Positions 37,506-48,930 of a DNA stretch of 64,000 nucleotides are shown here, one piece after another (the first letter of the stretch is position 1; each line of letters starts with the position of its first letter). The stretch lies in assembly GCF_009727055.1 (NCBI RefSeq), contig NC_052359.1, forward strand, positions 62,750,387 to 62,814,386. Direction: 5' to 3'. The stretch is from Benincasa hispida. Its lineage: Eukaryota; Streptophyta; Magnoliopsida; Cucurbitales; Cucurbitaceae. The translations under genes were made by a program, and so were the position numbers. A model generated the notes under the pieces. The model made no database searches, was not told the DNA's origin, and saw nothing but the letters and a program-made list of their open reading frames with translations.

Positions 37506-38846
37506 CAGGTTCTAATACTCCGATTTCATATGTTGCAACAAAATGACATTTACGTTCATGGTGGGTGCATTTCTACATTGTTTAATGGTTAAATTTGTTG
37601 TGGATGTGCAGGATTAATTGATGTTTTCGTGGACGGTAGCCTTGGTTTGATTTACATCTTTTTACATTTGCGATTGTTTGTAAAGACCCCTGCGTTTTTA
37701 GGCATTAATAATCATTATCGAGTCTGTATTCAAAGTTTGCTTGAAGTTTTGAGTCGTTCGAAGAAGCATATCTGTACAAGCGTTGCGGTTCTTCGAGGAA
37801 GGAGACAATCTAGGGTTGATCGCATCGTGCAGAAGATGTGGTATGCGATCGTTGTTGATCACATCGTAAAGAGAATGGAGTACGCGATCGTTGTTGAACG
37901 CATCAGTTAAACGATGGGATATGCGATCAAAAGTTGATCGTATCGTATTGACAATCGGGTACGCGATCGTAGAGTATCGGGTCGTGTAGACGATGAGATG
38001 CTCGTGTATCGTTTAATGCGTGTGCACTGGACGATCATTTAGGTCAACAAGCTTCATTGCTTAGTAACTGACTAAACGATCGCTAAGTAACGCAAGGTAA
38101 ATCATTTACCTATCGTCGCGCTAAGCAATCGCATAGACGATCAGGCTTCGCAACCTCGTCGTCGTAGAGAAGCATGATTTAATTATGTAAGAGCATGCTC
38201 ATGCATCATATAATATAAGAGTTATATTCATGCATGCATAAAAAGCATTGACATGCATCATCTTTATATTATAATTGTTATAGTATAAGGGTGAATGATA
38301 GCATGTTTACTTGGTTATTACGCGTTATATAAAAGTTATATATAGTATTGACCGGAAATTGCATTAAGCATAACACATAGGTTACTTTATAAATGTTATA
38401 AATGCCTCGTTGTGTGCAATGGTTTTAGTTGTTTCTTTTTAAAAGTTAACAAGAAATTAGAACTAAAAAAAATAAGAAAGACATGCATGCTCACTTAGGT
38501 TTAATCCATAGTTTTAAAGTGTTTAAAACTTGGATCACATAGACCTAAGATCACAGTTCTAATACGATTAGCAACCCTAAGGCTTTAATCTTTTAATCAG
38601 ATTAATAGGATTAAATTGGTAAATAAAAGATTAAAGTGTAGCAAATCTATCTATAAGGGACATTTTGTCTAAGGCGGGTTCTGTCTAGGCTGGGGTATTT
38701 AAGTTGACGAAAATGTAACACCTCTACCTGGAAACTTACCTGGAAAGGTGAATTAGGTAGGTTTGATGCATGCATGCAAGTTAAGGACAATCCATTAAAG
38801 TGTTTAAATGTGACTACTTGAACTTGTTCATATTTCATAGATAAAC
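37506..38846 (+). mobile_element. Copia leader, copy 1, with CGATCG array
   Basis: This is untranslated leader. A CGATCG array (~37,800-38,160, four exact) is followed by AT-rich 'atgcatgc'-containing sequence. Compared with copy 2, about 310 bp are missing near 38,166. It ends at a junction with A-type LTR sequence at about 38,847. Confidence 0.75.
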
Positions 38847-39394
38847 GATTTGATCCTGATCATTCATGTATAGACATGTGAGCGGGGATATTCTATACAA
38901 AGGAGTTTGTATAAGATCGAACCACAAAATGTTTAGTCTCATTATACAACACCGTTCATAATATAGACTTACATTTCACTAGGATGACCATAGGTAACAT
39001 GACCTGAATCCTGAGTGAGTTGTGAACTCCTGCCTATGAGAGGGGTCCTTTGATTTGTATGGGTGAGAGTGGCCAGATCGCCAACTCAACAAACCTACCA
39101 TTTTCAGGATTTTTCTGATTGAGGAGCTGGAAACATAGCTATACAAAAAGGAATTCACTCCTTCCCCAAGGTCGGGGTAAGTAGATAAATTGCTCCTTTA
39201 AGGGCTGATTCTGGTGCTTGAACAATGTGGCGCCACACCCTCTCCTAGCCCGAGAGGAGTTTAGTCATAGTTAGACTATGATTTATTTTTCATTAGAGGG
39301 ATCAGTGGTATTTAAGGAGTTAGATGTAACTATAGGGGCAAAACGGTATTTTTTAGCCCAACTATACTTACGAGCAATTTGTGAAGGGTCATCG

Positions 39395-42300
39395 TGTTGG
39401 GGTTGATGCCCTAAAGTCTCATGTCCTGTAGTTTGTAAACAGTTTGTACGAACGCTTGTGTTGTATAATACATGATATTTACTTCACATCTTGTATTTTG
39501 CTCAGTTGCATGTTTTATTTGCTTTACCACAAACCAATAAACTTAAAATCCCTGGTTTCTGTATGTGACTCAAGCATGTATGTGGTGACATGCAAGTGAA
39601 TCATGTCTTGAGAGATAACAAAAATGGTCTGTAGTATATGGATATAGGAGGGAAATCTTATCCTGGTAACGCTACGGATGTGGCCCGCTTTGTGGAATGG
39701 TCACAAGTGTTGTGTCTTGTCATAGATGGTCTGATCCTGATCATTCATGTTGGGGACATGTGAGCGGGGGCGTCCTATACAAAGAGTTTGTATAAGACCT
39801 GACCACGAAGTGTTAATGTCTCGTTATATAACACCGTTCATGACAGAGACTTCACTTCACTGGGATGACCATAGGTAACATGACCTCAATCCTGAGTGAG
39901 TTGGGAATTCCTGCCATTAAGGGCGGTCCTTTGATTTGTATGGGTTAGAGTGGCTTGGTCGTCGATTGATGCGTTATTTTATTGAATGGAAATATGGATG
40001 AAATGCGTTGATGGGTTGTGTTGTGCACTCAAGTTTCCCCAGCGGAATTCAAGTGTAATTTCCCCTGAGTTTTCTAGTAAGTCCAGGGTCGATCACAGGG
40101 ACTTGTGAAAATAGTTTGCGTTGATAATTTTCTTATGAAAACTTTACGGTAACCAGGTAAATAAATAAGGTGGTTGGTTTGTTGTCGTGTTGATAAAAAG
40201 AAATAAAATAGCGGCAGATTTGAGAAACAAAGTTGCGTTGATAGATGCGATGAGTATGCGATGAACGGGGTGAGAAGATCTTTAGCTAGCGTTACTTGGG
40301 GATGCGTCAGACTATGCGACCATGTTACTACCATGCACAACAAGTCGTTTTCCAATGTAAATGCGATGCTCCTAAATCTAGGACGCAAGTGTTGCCTGCA
40401 AAATGTCCAAAGAGCTTATTCCTAAGTCTTTACTTTTGTCCTATACATTGATGCAAAATGCATGAAAGCAAGGTGACCGCATACAATCATATCTTATTGC
40501 TAAGATACATGCGATGCGTTGATAACAAATAATGTTCATCCCTAAGCGCCTATTTCTCGTTTATGCGTTCTAATCTGGTTCTTCCAAACCTAGATTCTGA
40601 CTTGACCTTCCCAAGTCTGGATTCTGCCCTTAGACTACCCTCCCGAGTATCTCTAATAGACGAATGAAGCATACATAAATAAGATAATCACAAAGAATGA
40701 AGATTCCTTCGTTGTGCTAGCTAAATGCTTCTCAACCCATTCAACTAATTTAGCTACTCATGCATGAATCACAGAGAGTGAACAGGTATAGAGAAAGAAA
40801 TTCCATTCTTATATATAAGTTAAGTAAGAAATGCTAATGGAAGTTAAGGTAGAGAGCTTGGTAGCAATTCCTTGCAAACCGAGGCTTTTTACACTAGAAT
40901 CTCTATTCTGAACTAAAGATGTTCCCGCTTCCACAGAATTTGGCCCTCTCTTTGTCTTAGTAGCTTTCGGTACTCTCCCAAACTTGTCGGAACGATCCAC
41001 TGGCACAACTTCTTCCTTGCGTCTTCCTTAAAAAGGTGAAAGAAAACTATGGACAGAGGCGACAACTAAAAATGATGAACTAATCAACTGCTTAACCCCT
41101 TCTCTAAAGAATGCACTTGGTATTTATAGGGCATCAAAAAGTGAAAGGCGGCTTCTCTTTCCTGGTTGTACAGATGGGACAACTTTAATTCCTGACTGAT
41201 GAACTGGATAATTGTCACTGATAAAGCTGAATGTACTTTGTGACCGTTATCGGGTGTCAACTTAATTTGTATTCGATTGCTATCAGCTTTCTGTCCCATC
41301 GATCTTGGGTGAATATTGTCCTTTCGTCTGTATGCTCCCACCATGTTGCGGTGATTCTTCTTGGGTGAATATTTGCGAGCGCGATCAACGCAAAGTCTTG
41401 CAGTGAAGTTACGCTCAACCGATGAATTCCTATGATCGCAATCTCTGCTATGCGTTAACGCATATTCTGCACAAATATATACAAAAATCAATAGTTCTAA
41501 TGCGCTGACGCACGCGACCACAATATTATAAATTTTATGCTTAATGGACGCAATTGATCATTTTTCATCAATGCAATCCAACATTGTTTAATAACTTAGC
41601 ACTATGATAACGTGCATTTCTTCCCGTTATCACCGATTCAAACCTACCATTTTGGGATTTGTCTGATTTGGGAGCTGAGAATTCAGCTACACAAGATGGA
41701 ATTCCCTCCTTCCCTGAGGCAGGGGTAAGTAGATAGCTCCCTTAAGGGCTAATTCCAGGGCTTGAACGATGTGGCGCCACACACCTTCTCTTGGCCGAGA
41801 GGTGTTCACACATAGTTGGACTATGTTGTATTGTTCATTAGAGGAATCAGTGATAATTAAGGAGTGAGATGTAACTACAAAAGCAAAATGGTAATTTGGT
41901 CCAACTGTACTTACGAGCATCTGTGAAGGGTCATCGTACTCTTGATTGGTTATATCCGACGGACATAGAAATATATTTGTGGTAAGAAGAGTTTAGCTGT
42001 TGGTCTTTAGTGGAATGCCTGACAATTAACAGATGGTGGATCTCGTGGCTAAAGAGTTTAGTCAGCTATTCACGGACCATTGAAGCTTCGAGCCATAGGT
42101 CCATTAGGTCCCCTGGGTAGCTTGGATAAAGTTGAGAATCAGTGTTTGGGTTAATTAGAAATATTCAAATTGACAAGAGGAAGTTCGATTATATATGATA
42201 TAATTGGACTAGTTAATTATATATGATATAATTGGCTAAATGAATGAGATACATTATTTTAGAGGAAATTAGATATAAATATGATTTATATCAAGTAGAG

Positions 42301-43152
42301 GAGAAAATACTATAGTAGATATGTGATATCAAACTATAGGATAAAAATATAGTATGATTATATTTATTCTTAATTAATTGGTTAATTATATGATAATTAA
42401 GCCAATTTTTCATGTTCGAATGTGGATTAGTGGAATTCGTCAGTTATTGTAACCGATGAATTAAAATGAAAATTGTTTTCATTTTGAATGATTCGTCAGT
42501 CGTCTGAAAAGAAATAAGAGAAACATGCACGGGTGAAATCGTAAACAATCGCTTAAGTAAATCGAGAGCCTATAAGATAGTCGGTCTACGCCTAACGATC
42601 GCACACTAGTTCCTACACGATCGGATAGCTTTCCTAAACAATCGTATAATGTGCCGCGTTTGCTAAACAATCATATACCTTTTCCTAAACGATCGTTCAG
42701 TAAAACCTATACGATTGTGTAATTTCTCCTAAACGATAAGTATCGTGTTATACGATAGCGCCTTTTTCCCTCCCACTTGCTTATCGCCAACTCGATCCGT
42801 TCGTCCTCCTTCCTCTTCCAATTCAATAGAAGACCACGCTTTGGGTTCTCACTCCGAGAATACCTGGGGCTCTTTTCTGGTGGTGTCGTCCTCGCGACGT
42901 TCGTGTTCACCCAGTTGTTCGGCTCGTTGGTTGATCGGGTAGGGGTTTCCGCTACATTGAGTTCCAAAGTTTTGAATATGTCTTCAACTGTATGGTAATC
43001 TCTCCTCGTTTATTTTTGTTCAAAAGCATGCCATTAATTATGATTTGTGTTGCATAATTGTGTGCTTGAATGTATATTGTTGTATTTTGGTCACTATGAA
43101 ATTGGAGCGATCCGAACTCGCTCAATGGAACTGTTCGTAAAGAGATCCTTCA
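39395..43152 (+). mobile_element. Copia LTR (B-type), copy 2, split by solo LTR
   Basis: It starts TGTTGGGGTTGATGCCC and ends GATCCTTCA. The 1,666-bp solo LTR at 39,967-41,632 interrupts it. A CGATCG-type array lies at ~42,530-42,745 (three exact). Confidence 0.85.
39967..41632 (-). mobile_element. Solo gypsy-type LTR with TSD
   Basis: The plus strand reads TGATGCGTTATTTTA at the left end and TTCCCGTTATCA at the right. It is flanked by TCGAT (39,962-39,966) and CCGAT (41,633-41,637), a 5-bp duplication with one mismatch. It is related to the LTRs of the gypsy element at 50.5-60.5 kb (shared GTGCATTTCTGCCCGTTATCA-like end), so in that family's orientation it lies on the minus strand. No internal region is present. 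A 145-codon minus-strand open frame inside has no domain. Confidence 0.85.
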
Positions 43153-43154
43153 AT

Positions 43155-43166
43155 TAGTATCAGAGC
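43155..43166 (+). other. Primer binding site with one change
   Basis: TAGTATCAGAGC lies two bases after the LTR end, one base different from TGGTATCAGAGC. Confidence 0.8.
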
Positions 43167-43479
43167 ATGTTTTGATACTCCGATTTCATATGTTGCAACG
43201 AAATGACATTTACTTCTTTGTTGGTGCATTTCTTCATTATTTAATGGTTAAATTTGTTGTGGATGTGCAGAATTAATGGATGTTTTCGTGGATGATTAGC
43301 CTCAGTTTGATTTAATCTTTTACATCTGCAGTTTTTTGTAAAGACCCCTGCGTTTTTGGGCATTAATAATTTTTATCAAGTCTGTATTCAAAGTTTGTTT
43401 GAAGTTTTGAGTCATTCAAAGAAGCAGATCTGTGCAACGTTGCGGTTCTTCGAGGAAGGAGACGATCTAGGGTTGATCG

Positions 43480-43900
43480 CATGTGCAGAAGATGTGGTAC
43501 ACGATCATTGTTGATCGTATCGTAAAGAAATGAGTAAGCGATCGTGTTGAACGAATCGGTTAAACAATGGGGTATGCGATCAAAAGTTAATCGATCGTAT
43601 TGACGATCGGGTACGCGATCGTAGATTATCGGGTCGTGTAGACGTGAGAGCTCATGTATCGTTTAACGTGCGCCGCACACTGAATGATCATTTAGGTCAG
43701 CAAGCTTCATCGCTTAGTAACTGACTAAACGATCGCTTAGTAATGCAAGGTAAATCGTTTACCTATCATTGCGTTAAGCGATCGCATAGGCGATCAGGCT
43801 TTGTAGCCTCGTCGTCATCTACGCGATCGTTTAATTATGCTTCTATCATCTAGTGCGTGCTAGACGATCGTCTACCTACAGCGTTTACTACACGATGGAG
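43480..43900. repeat. CGATCG array in copia leader, copy 2
   Basis: About eight exact CGATCG occurrences in ~420 bp, plus many variants (ACGATCA, GCGATCA, TCGTGTAG contexts). Units include TAAACGATCGCTTAG, TAAGCGATCGCATAG and TAGACGATCGTCTAC. Confidence 0.85.
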
Positions 43901-44816
43901 TCCTCCTGGCGGTTCAAAACCCGATTCTTCTGTGAACTGGTTTGCTTGATGAAAATTGTAATAGATAGGGTTATTTCATTTTGGTTTTTGTAAAGGCTCA
44001 TCCTAGTTTATTAATCCTTTATTTATTACATGCGATGTATGTTTTTTATATGTCATATGGTATGCACATATAGTAAATCCCACCTTAGGTTATGAAATGG
44101 TCGTGCATCATCTCTTTATTGTAATTGTTATAATTTAGAAAAACATGATTTAATTATGTAAGAGCATGCTCATGCATCATATAATATAAGAGTTATATTT
44201 ATGCATGCATAAAAAGCATTGACATGTATCATCTTTATATTATAATTGTTATAGTATAAGGGTGAATGATAACATGTTTGCTTGGTTGTTACAGGTTATA
44301 TAAAAGTTATATATAGTAATGACAGGTAATTGCATGAAGCATGACACATAGGTTACTTTATAAATGTTATAAACGTCTCGTTGTGCGCAATGGTTTTAGT
44401 TGTTTCTTTTTGAAAAGTTAAAGAGAAATTTGAACTAAAAAAATAAGAAAGACATGCATGCTCACTTAGGTTTAATTCATGATTTTAAAGTGTTTAAAAC
44501 TTGGATCACATAGACCTAAGATCATGGTTCTAATATGATTAGAACCCTAAGGCTTTAATCTTTTAATCAGTTTCATAGGATTAAATTGGCTAATAAAAGG
44601 TTAAAGTGTAGAAAATCTATCTATAAGGGACCTTTTGTCTAAGGCGGTTTCTGTCTAGGCTGGGGTATTTAAGTTGACGGAAACGTAACACCCCTACCTG
44701 GGAACTTACCTAGAAAGGTGAATTAGATAGATTTGATACATGCATGCAAGCTAAGGACAGTCCATTAAAGTGTTTAAATGTGACTACTTGAACTTGTTCA
44801 TATTTTATAGACAAAC

Positions 44817-45712
44817 GGAGGCTTGTACTCCTATTCCAACTCCTAATGCCGCTCAAAATGTTCAGGAGGCATACGAGGGATGGACAAGAGCGAATGAGAA
44901 GGCTCGGGGCTTACATTTTGGCAAGTCTTTCTGAAGTCTTGGCCAAGAAACATGAGCTTATGGCCTCGGCACATGAGATCATGAAGTCCCTACGGGGGAT
45001 GTTTAGACAACCGTCTAAATAGTTTATGCATGAGGCTCTTAATTACATATTCAACTCCAAAATGGAAGAAGGCACCTCTGTTCATGAACATATGTTAAAC
45101 ATTATGGTCCACTTTAATATGGCAGAGTTGAATGGGTCTACAATCGATGAGGGCAGCCAAGTTACCATAATCCTACATTCTTTGCCGGAGAGCTTTCTGC
45201 ACTTTGTTAGTAATGTGATTCTTAACAAAGTGAAATATAACCTTACAACTCTTCTCAATGAGTTGCAGACCTACCAATATTTATTGAAAAGTAAGGAGAG
45301 GAACAAGGGTGAGGCAAATATTGCTTCATCCTCCAGGACGTTCCATAGAGGTTTAACTTCAGGAACGAAGTCTACACCTTCTACTTCTAACTTTGCAAAG
45401 GGGAAGAAGAAGAAAGGTGATAAGGGAAAAGGGAAGGCACCTACTAACCCACCGCCTGTCGCCCCAAGGAGGCATCCACAAGTTGCTAAGAGAAAGTGTT
45501 TCCACTGCAACCAAGATGGACACTGGAAGAGGAACTGTCCTTGGTATCTAAAAGAGAAGAAAGCAGCCAAGGCTAAGGCCAAGGCCGATAAAGGTAAATA
45601 TGATTTACTTGTACTTGAAACTTGTTTAGTGGAGAATGATGATTCTACCTGGATAATTGATTCGGGCTCCACTAACCATGTTTGTTCTTCTTTTCAGGGG
45701 ATTAGATCTTGA
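44817..45712 (+). pseudogene. Copia gag and start of protease
   Basis: This encodes a Ty1/copia Gag (UBN2-type) followed by the aspartic protease start. After an N-terminal segment (EGWTRANEKA) there is a +1 frameshift near 44,910 and a stop (TAG) at 45,018-45,020. From 45,026 the frame is open to 45,712. Seen within it are a Lys-rich linker, the zinc knuckle CFHCNQDGHWKRNC (C-x2-C-x4-H-x4-C), and the protease active-site block WIIDSGSTNHVC. Gag normally packages the RNA, and the protease cuts the polyprotein. The frame ends just after the protease motif and pol continues out of frame. This is the best-preserved gag in the window. Confidence 0.88.
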
Positions 45713-46310
45713 CGACAGCTGGAGGCTGGTGAGATGACGATGCGAGTAGGCATCGAGTTGTGGCAGTGGGGGGACTCTATTTAGCTATACAGAATAGGTT
45801 TCTTATTTTAAATGATGTATATATTGTTCCCGAACTAAAAAAGAACCTCATTTCTGTAAAGTGTTTATTGCAATGTAAATATATTGTCTCATTTAATGTG
45901 GATAAAACGTTTATTCATAAAGATAGTGTTTTTATTTTCACAACAAATCCGGAATCGAATTTATATGTGTTAAGGCCGTTAGCCATTAATTCCCTCCATA
46001 ATATTGAATTGTTTAGATCTGTCGTAACTCAATCAAAACTCGACGAATTTATCTAAAAGAAAATGCCCAACTTTGGCATCTTCGTTTAGGGCACATCAAT
46101 CTCAATAGGATTGAGAGATTGGTGAAAAATGGACTTCTAAGTGAGCTAGAAGAAAATTCTTTACCAGTGTGCAAATATTGCCTTGAGGATAAGATGACTA
46201 AACGACCTTTTACTGGAAAAGGTTATAGAGCCAAGGAGCTTCTTGAGTTAGTACATTCTGACCTTTGTGGTTCTATGAATGTGCGAGCCCAAGGTAGCTA
46301 TGAGTATGTG
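45713..46310 (+). pseudogene. Copia protease end and GAG-pre-integrase, truncated
   Basis: An open segment (45,760-46,056) includes NDVYIVPELKKNLISV, typical of the region between copia protease and integrase. A shifted frame then gives LRLGHINLNRIERLVKNGLL and the Cys-containing PVCKYCLEDKMTKRPFTGKG. Next comes HSDLCGSMNV, the first integrase Asp region. At ~46,310 the homology stops abruptly, and the sequence becomes reverse transcriptase of another copia element on the opposite strand. Confidence 0.85.
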
Positions 46311-48930
46311 CGAGCCTGACTGACAATCCCTACTGCATAGCAAATGTCGGGTCGAGTACACAATATTGCATACATCAAGCTTCCTATAGCAGAAGCATAG
46401 GGAATCATTCTCATCCTCTCAACCTCTTGAGGTGTCTTAGGACATTGATCCTTAGACAAAACGATTCCATGCCTGAAGGGTAATAAACCCCTCTTGGAAT
46501 CTTGCATCCTGTACCTGATTAACATTTGATCAATGTACGATGCCTGAGATAGGGCTAACCATTTGTTCTTACGATCCCAAAAGATCTGGATCCCTAGAAC
46601 ATACTATGTCTCACCCAAATCTTTCATTTGGAACTGGGCAGCTAGCCAATTCTTAATGTCAATTAGATAATCATTCCCAACGAATAGGATATCATCTGCA
46701 TACAGTACCAGGAAAGCAACTGAGTTGTTGATGATCTTCTTGTAAACATAAGGTTCATCAACGTTCTGGTCAAAACCAAACGACTTGACAGCAGTGTCAA
46801 ATTTGATGTTCCAAGATCTAGATGCTTGTTTCAGCCCATAAATGGACCTATTAAGCTTGCAAACCCTTTACTCTTGATCTGGAACTACAAACCCCTCTGA
46901 TTGAGTCATATATATGGTCTTCTCAAGATTACCATTAAGAAAGACAGTCTTGACGTCCATTTGTCAATTTCATAATCATAAAATGTGGATATGGACAGGA
47001 GAATCTGGATAGATTTGAGTATGACAATAGGTGAGAAAGTTTCCTCGTAGTCAACTCCCTCAACCTAGGTATAACCTTTTACCATGAGTCTATCCTTAAA
47101 AGTTTGCACCTTTCCATCTACACCTCTCTTTCGCTTATAAATCCACTTACACCCAATAGGTCTTACCCCATCAGGTGGATCAACAAGCTCCCAGACGTTA
47201 TTGAAGTACATAGACTCCATTTCCTGGTTCATGGCCTTAACCCATTCATCTTGGTCAACATCCTCTATTGCTTTCTTAAAAGACAATGGATCCTTGACCC
47301 CATCATTCGTAATGACGTTTTGGGCTTTAGTCAAACCCATGTAGCGATCTGGTGGGTTCATAACCCTCTCACTACATTGAGGCAGTCTCAACTCTCGAGA
47401 TGGTTGACTACATGTTCCGACCTCAACAACGTTTGATAAGATCTGTCGGCCTATTCAACAACTCTTGTTGAACCTCAGCAGTCTCAGTCTCACTTGAGAT
47501 CTCACGTAAAACGAGCTTACTTCGTGGCTTATGATCCCTCATGTGATCTTCTTCCAATAAGATAGCATTAGTGGAAACAAACACTTTGTTCTCACTCGGA
47601 TCATAGAAGTATCCTTCTCTCATTTCCTTGGGGTAGCCCACAAAGAGGCAAACCTTCAAACGCGATTCCAACTTCTTTGGGTTAGTTGCTAACACATGTG
47701 CTGGACAGCCCCAAATCCTGAAGTGGCATAAACTACCTTTACAACCTCTCCATAACTCAAAAGGTGTTTCAGAAACACTTTTTGAGGGAACGTTGTTAAG
47801 GATATAACATGCAATCTCCACTGCAACACCTCAAAACGAGTCTGGAAGATGAGCATAACTCATCATAGACCGAACCATGTCCAACAAGGTTATGTTTCTC
47901 CTTTCAGATACACCATTTTGCTGAGGTGTACCAGGGACTGAGAGTTGGGACGCAATCTCATGTTCTATCTATAGTTCTGGAATTGGCGGTCCATATATTC
48001 TCCACCACGAACAGATCGTAGTGTTTTTATCTTCTTAACTAACAAGTTTTTAACTTCAACCTTATACTCCTTGAACTTGTCAAGAGCTTCAGACTTATGT
48101 TGCATTAGGTAGAGATACCCAAACCTTGAACAATCATCTATGAAAGAGATGAAATATGCATACCCAAATTGAGCTTTAACATTCATCGGACAACAGAGGT
48201 CTGAATGTATAAGCTCCAAGGCTTCCTTGGCTTTGTAACCTTTTCCAGTAAAAGGTCGTTTGGTCATCTTGCCCTCGAGGCATGATTCACATACCGACAA
48301 GGAGTTTTCTTCTAAACTCTTTAGAAGTCTACTTTTCACCAACTTCTCGATCCTATTGAGGTTGATGTGACCTAACCTTAGATGCTAAACATGAGCGTTT
48401 TCCTTAGGAGAAACCTTTGGTCTTTTAGCTGTTGTTGCCGTCCTGAACATTTCAATGTTAAACAAGGCTTTTATGACTAATGACTTTAGTACATATAAGT
48501 TATTTTCCATTGAACCATAACCAATCTCCATTCCATTCTTGAAAATAAACACTTTATTCTCGGAAAATGAGACGGTATAATCTTATTCAGTGAGACAAGA
48601 AACTGAGATTAAGTTCCTCTAAATATGATGAACTACAAAAACATTATCCAGTCACAAATAATGTTTCTTGTCAACAAATAACTTCAGTCTGTCTATAGCA
48701 ACAGCTGAAACAACCTCACCAGTACCGACTCAAAGGGTCATCTCTCCCTGTGGCAACTTTTTCCAGGAACTGAATCCTTGGTAAGAGGAACTGACATGAT
48801 TGGTAGCACCTGAATCAATGATCCAACCAGAATCATCATTCTCTACCAAACATGTCTCCAAGACCAATAAATCATATTTACTGTTCTGTCTCCTCTTTTG
48901 AAGAGTAATGGGATCGAGGTCGTTTGCCAT
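46311..48930 (-). pseudogene. Copia pol remnant, minus strand
   Basis: The minus strand reads in copia order. Protease start at ~48,930-48,730 (GWIIDSGATNHVSSSYQGF). GAG-pre-integrase and integrase core at ~48,342-47,965 (CESCLEGKMTKRPFTGKGYK, HSDLC, FIDDCSRFGYLYLM, RSVRGGEYM). Integrase tail at 47,821-47,423 (ILNNVPSKSVSETPFELWRG, WGCPAHVLATNPKKL). Reverse transcriptase start at 47,391-47,065 (EWVKAMNQEMESM, GCKWIYKRKRGVDGK), then RT pieces to 46,316 (RPDICYAVGIVS). Frameshifts and stops separate the segments. The second catalytic Asp of integrase (RSD in the family) is Val here. RT palm end, RNase H and the 3' LTR are absent because the sequence is cut at the head-to-head junction. Confidence 0.88.

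Larger units (their letters stand above)
34440..38846 (+). repeat. Tandem duplication, copy 1
   Basis: This copy comprises part of an A-type LTR, a full B-type LTR (34,977-37,491), a primer binding site and ~1.3 kb of leader. The same order repeats in 38,847-44,816. After removing the MITE from this copy and the solo LTR from the other, the LTRs are about 2,093 and 2,087 bp. Confidence 0.85.
38847..44816 (+). repeat. Tandem duplication, copy 2
   Basis: This has the same order as copy 1: A-type LTR part (38,847-39,394), B-type LTR (39,395-43,152, split by a solo LTR), primer binding site and leader. It then continues into gag, which copy 1 lacks. Confidence 0.85.

Noticed and set aside
41084..41521. 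145-codon minus-strand open frame in the solo LTR
   Set aside because: No domain. The related LTR at 50.5-52.2 kb does not preserve it.
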